A stretch of 64,000 nucleotides of DNA, taken from NCBI GenBank assembly GCA_900544875.1, contig UQWS01000008.1, positions 11,699 through 75,698 of the forward strand, in the 5' to 3' direction. Shown piece by piece: positions 61,112 through 64,000 of this stretch. The position numbers were made by a program, and so were the translations under genes. The notes beneath the pieces are model-generated. The model made no database searches and was not told where the DNA came from. It was given only the letters and a program-made list of their open reading frames with translations. The first letter of the stretch is position 1, and each line of letters starts with the position of its first letter. The DNA is from an uncultured Collinsella sp. GTDB taxonomy: Bacteria; Actinomycetota; Coriobacteriia; Coriobacteriales; Coriobacteriaceae.

Positions 61112-61947
61112 TGCTGTTTAGGCTGGTCGCCGCGGACCTGAGGACCGTTTTGAAGAAGAACATCATCACTTTTATTGCAATTGCGGCAGTGACCGTTGCG
61201 AACTTGGTGTACGCCTACGGATTGTCTTCTGTGTATGGGGTTAGAACGGATACCTTGGGGTTTGCGGATAATCTTGCGCTCGTGTTTGCCGGATCTGCTC
61301 CGTTTGAGCCTAGGCCCGGGGTCATGTTTGTGCCTCCGCTAGGATGGCTATTTCTCATTCTGCTTATTCTCTATACAACACTCGACTATCCGACCGAATC
61401 GTTGCACGGGTTTGGTTTGCAAGCGCTTGTTCGATGCCGGGCAAGAACCCTTTGGTGGGTCTCGCGTTTTATCTTGGTGGCGGCAGTAACGGCATTTTCA
61501 CTGCTCGTGGTGGTTTGCTCTGTTGTGATTTGGAGCTTGGTGGTGAGCTCCTCGTTCAGCGCGGTCATTCATGGTGAGTCGCTTCAACTGGCTAATTTGG
61601 CGCCGTGGTTTCTCAAAGCTGCCGAGGCAGATGCGCTGCCGTTTTTCATAGGTCTCTTATTTGCTTTTGAGGCGCTTGCGTTTGCGCAGGCAGCGGTTGG
61701 GTTTGTGCTTGGGTCGTCAGTCTCGTTTGTGGTTTTAATGAGCTACCTGATCTGCTCGGCATATGCACGACATTGGGCGCTATTGGGTAACGCCTTGATG
61801 CTGTTGCGCTGGGGTGGAATTGTCAAAGAGGGAATCGCGGCGGGCTCGAGTGTCTTGTCATCAATTGGGCTTATGTCGTTATGCCTATCGTTGGGTGGAC
61901 TGTGGTTTCGAAGGGCCGACCTTATAGAAAAGGGGGACAAGATATGA
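61111..61947 (+). CDS. ABC transporter permease (second of two)
   Basis: 278 residues with about six membrane helices; same general layout as the upstream permease (long first loop ending PFEPRPGVMFVPPLGW) but little sequence identity by eye. Start ATG 61111 overlaps the upstream stop by one base; its own stop overlaps the ATPase start (ATGA). The two permeases probably form a heterodimeric pore. Confidence 0.85.
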   Translation: MLFRLVAADLRTVLKKNIITFIAIAAVTVANLVYAYGLSSVYGVRTDTLGFADNLALVFAGSAPFEPRPGVMFVPPLGWLFLILLILYTTLDYPTESLHGFGLQALVRCRARTLWWVSRFILVAAVTAFSLLVVVCSVVIWSLVVSSSFSAVIHGESLQLANLAPWFLKAAEADALPFFIGLLFAFEALAFAQAAVGFVLGSSVSFVVLMSYLICSAYARHWALLGNALMLLRWGGIVKEGIAAGSSVLSSIGLMSLCLSLGGLWFRRADLIEKGDKI

Positions 61948-62588
61948 GTGTGATCGTAAGGGGCGTATCGAAGCGCATGGGTAAAAACGATGTCCTGCGC
62001 AACGTGTCCATCGAGGTTGACCCTGGGACTGTGGTCGGGCTTCAGGGGATAAACGGTTCGGGTAAGACCATGCTCATGCGAGCGGTTTGCGGGTTGATCA
62101 AGCCTACCGAAGGCGAAATCTCTATCGATGGCCAAAGGCTTGGGGCGGACATCTCGTTCCCGCCGAGTCTGGGGATGTTGATCGAGGCGCCTTCCTTTTT
62201 GGGATATCTGTCTGGCTACGACAATCTGAAGCTCATCGCTCAGATCAAGGGCGTTGCCACCCCCGAGGACATTCGCTCTGCCCTGCGGCTCGTGGGGCTC
62301 GATGCAGACGAAAAAAAGAAGTTCCGAGCATACTCGCTTGGGATGAAGCAGCGTCTGGGGATAGCTGCGGCAATTATGGAGAAGCCGAAGCTGCTTGTTC
62401 TCGATGAGCCAACGAACGCCCTCGACGAAGCGGGCGTTGAAATGCTCAAGCGCGTTGTGGCGATGGCGGCATCAACGGGTCGTGAGGTCCTTCTGTCCAG
62501 CCATGACGGAGAGGTGCTCGAGGAACTGGCCGATCGGGTTTACTGCATGCGCGACGGTGCCGTTGTGAAAGTTCGGGAAAGGTCGTGA
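61944..62588 (+). CDS. ABC transporter ATP-binding protein
   Basis: 214 residues: Walker A GINGSGKT, Q loop, signature motif in YSLGMKQRLGIA, Walker B LLVLDEPTNALD and H loop SSHDGE. The LGMKQR signature is typical of bacitracin/lantibiotic-type ABC ATPases. Start ATG 61944 (GGGGGAC upstream), overlapping the permease by 4 bp. Confidence 0.93.
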   Translation: MSVIVRGVSKRMGKNDVLRNVSIEVDPGTVVGLQGINGSGKTMLMRAVCGLIKPTEGEISIDGQRLGADISFPPSLGMLIEAPSFLGYLSGYDNLKLIAQIKGVATPEDIRSALRLVGLDADEKKKFRAYSLGMKQRLGIAAAIMEKPKLLVLDEPTNALDEAGVEMLKRVVAMAASTGREVLLSSHDGEVLEELADRVYCMRDGAVVKVRERS

Positions 62589-63253
62589 GCGCGATGAAGA
62601 AGACCCTGTGGACGAGAAGATCGGCGCTCGCGCTTTTTTGCTGTGCTGCTGCCGGCCTTGCGGGCATGAGGGTGAGCGTCGTTAACGGGAACCGGACGGT
62701 CATTCCTGAGAAATATTACGCGGAGGGCGAATGGCTCTCGATGGATGGAGCGTTTCTGGGGTCGAAGGATGTGGTGACTGATGGGTATTCGTTTTGCATA
62801 GACGGGGCAGAGTTGCTCACGCCGCGCGAGTATCTCAAACGAGCACATGACGATTATTCAAAATATGGCACCGTGGATACGAAAACGAGACTGAAGGATG
62901 CCGACATCACGTGCGTTATCGCCGTAAAGATGCGTGTCAGAAATAGGGATAATATCGACGGTGGAATCAAAGCGTATGTTTGGCATCTGGTTCCGGAGTC
63001 TGCGCCAAACTATGATTTTGTAGTCAATACCGATCTGATAACGCAAGCCATGCCGGTCCTTGGCGGCTCTGCTGCGTTTGCCGTGGAGGTTGGGGCAGAA
63101 AACGAGTTGCTCGTCCCATTTATGATGCAGAACACCAACGACTATTTCGAAGGTTACGAGACCGTCCGTTTTGAGAAAGCATTTCCCGGGACTTACACGA
63201 TGAAGATGACCGATCTGCCGGAGCGGAGGCTCTTAAGGTTTGAAGTGAAATAG
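62585..63253 (+). CDS. Exported protein of unknown function (DUF5028-like?)
   Basis: 222 residues: basic N-terminus (KKTLWTRR), a hydrophobic segment (about 13-30) and an extracytoplasmic, beta-rich domain with no motif I can name; a DUF5028-type assignment is a tentative guess. The GTG start overlaps the ATPase stop (GTGA); ATG 62594 is an alternative. It is the last gene of the cluster, so it may be an accessory or immunity protein. Confidence 0.7.
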   Translation: MSAMKKTLWTRRSALALFCCAAAGLAGMRVSVVNGNRTVIPEKYYAEGEWLSMDGAFLGSKDVVTDGYSFCIDGAELLTPREYLKRAHDDYSKYGTVDTKTRLKDADITCVIAVKMRVRNRDNIDGGIKAYVWHLVPESAPNYDFVVNTDLITQAMPVLGGSAAFAVEVGAENELLVPFMMQNTNDYFEGYETVRFEKAFPGTYTMKMTDLPERRLLRFEVK

Positions 63254-63290
63254 CTCGAGAGCAAGGCAAAACGGGTCCATTGGCGGTACG

Positions 63291-63330
63291 CGCGCCCGAT
63301 TCCAGGCGCCCCGGCCCGGAATCGGGCGCG
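63291..63330 (+). terminator. Terminator of the ABC cluster
   Basis: A perfect 13-bp stem (63291-63303 with 63318-63330) with a 14-nt loop. No T tract follows, so it is a probable but not typical terminator. Confidence 0.6.
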
Positions 63331-63448
63331 GGACGAGGCGCCTTCGGTGTCGGCCGGCCTACCGCTTCTTCTTGCTCTTCTTCTGCTTGCGCGGTACCGT
63401 CAAGATTCTTTCGCAAATTGATCGAGGCGGCCTCGGCCCCGCCTTGCT

Positions 63449-63895
63449 CTAGCCCTCCGCCTTCTTGCTCAGCTCGTCCATCTCCTCCAGCTTCGACATG
63501 TCCAGGCACCTCCTCTTGCCCCATTCGTGCTCCACGATGTACTTCAGCCTCGCCGTCACCAGCATCAGGGCCGAGTTGCCGTCCGGGAAGGTCCCTACGA
63601 CTCTCGTCCTCCGCCTGATCTCGCGGTTGATGCGCTCGATACCGTTATTGGTCCGGATTCTGCGCCAGTGCTCCGGCGGGAAGTCCGTGTAGGCGAGAGT
63701 CTCGGAGAAGCCGTCGCGCACCGTCCTCGCGGCCGCGCCGAGCCTCATCCCGTCCAGCTCGTCCGCCACCTCCGCCGCCTTCCTCGAGCACGCCTCGCGC
63801 GATTCCTGCGCGTGAATCGCCTTCAGCATGCGCGCCACGGCCTTCCTCCTGGTCACGGGTGTTAGCGCTACTGTAAAAACAACCATTTTGACCAA
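63449..63895 (-). pseudogene. IS256-family (mutator) transposase, 5'-truncated
   Basis: The 130-residue part that reads as IS256-type transposase is its C-terminal third: FPPEHWRRIRTNNGIERINREIRRRTRVVGTFPDGNSAL carries the last catalytic Glu. The two catalytic Asp residues and the whole N-terminal half (about 270 residues) are missing. Homology seems to begin near 63856, and the first codons (from ATG 63895) lie in the 23-bp repeat, so it is not a functional gene. A possible terminal inverted repeat (GGTACCGTCAAGATTCTTTC) lies 50 bp after the stop, at about 63397-63423. Confidence 0.85.
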
Positions 63896-63967
63896 CGCTC
63901 AACAACCAATCATGCCAACGCAGTCCCGCCATTTGCGCCAACGCATTTTCACCATTTCCACCAACGC
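63892..63967. repeat. 23-bp tandem repeat with CCAACGC core
   Basis: CCAACGC starts at 63892, 63915, 63938 and 63961, exactly 23 bp apart; most units also carry CCATTT before the next core. It abuts the truncated end of the transposase. The sequence after 63967 shows no further copy before the window ends. Confidence 0.75.
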
Positions 63968-64000
63968 CGGGGCTTACGCTTCGATCGACGAGCGAACGAT

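Noticed and set aside
63364..63396. Lys-rich C-terminal coding tail on the minus strand beside the transposase remnant
   Set aside because: The minus strand reads as RKQKKSKKKR and stop, but the frame has no body of its own; it may be a leftover of an interrupted gene and cannot be supported.

Overview
The window is a GC-rich actinobacterial chromosome segment that looks like a human-gut Coriobacteriia, most likely Collinsella. The reasons are an actinobacterial dnaK-grpE-dnaJ-hspR operon, a kinase/FHA/PP2C/SEDS-PBP division operon, [NiFe]-hydrogenase maturation genes, a polytopic LuxR receptor, a very large wall-anchored surface protein and many short palindromic intergenic repeats. The genus is inferred from gene content and style; no marker gene was compared.

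Layout. 1-6.4 kb: tail of a surface protein, then a minus-strand nickel/hydrogenase block read as small ORF, nikR, hypF, hypC, hypD, hypE. 6.6-9.7 kb: trxA, an unknown protein, and an AgrC/LytS-like sensor kinase with a LytTR regulator. 9.9-16.6 kb: a 2214-residue surface protein with a duplicated 461-residue block. 17-21 kb: nadA-nadB-nadC-niaR behind a NiaR-like operator. 21-26.2 kb: ferredoxin and dnaK-grpE-dnaJ-hspR. 26.5-28.8 kb: an aconitase-family hydratase. 29-31 kb: two unknown membrane-anchored proteins among palindromic repeats. 31.1-33.8 kb: clpB. 34-37 kb: a small acidic protein, a DUF4143-type ATPase and an acidic membrane protein. 37.4-42.1 kb: a membrane protein split by an in-frame TAG, a TetR regulator and a 925-residue iron-sulfur flavoprotein. 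42.3 kb: hypA, far from the other hyp genes. 43-46.4 kb: mannose-family PTS genes manXYZ-manO. 46.7 kb: tRNA-Arg(CCT). 46.9-57 kb: minus-strand division/signalling operon (polytopic kinase, fhaA, fhaB, PP2C, FtsW-PBP fusion, PASTA kinase). 57.4-63.3 kb: a LuxR receptor with two HTH domains, a secreted four-cysteine protein, two ABC permeases, an ATPase and an exported protein. 63.4-64 kb: an IS256-type transposase remnant and a 23-bp repeat.

How genes work together. HypA and HypC-F build the NiFe centre, and NikR senses nickel. NadABC makes NAMN from aspartate under NiaR. dnaK and clpB share an unusual upstream palindrome (AAATCT-N15-AGATTT), a candidate operator for the HspR encoded at the end of the dnaK operon. 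The kinases, phosphatase and FHA proteins probably control the fused SEDS-PBP peptidoglycan synthase.

Most notable for novelty: (1) the dual-HTH LuxR / secreted cysteine protein / ABC cluster at 57.4-63.3 kb; (2) arrays of a 15-bp GGAAA...CCC motif in alternating orientation in three unrelated intergenic regions; (3) the shared dnaK/clpB palindrome; (4) several palindrome families, one showing a compensatory base change; (5) the single in-frame TAG in an otherwise intact membrane protein gene.
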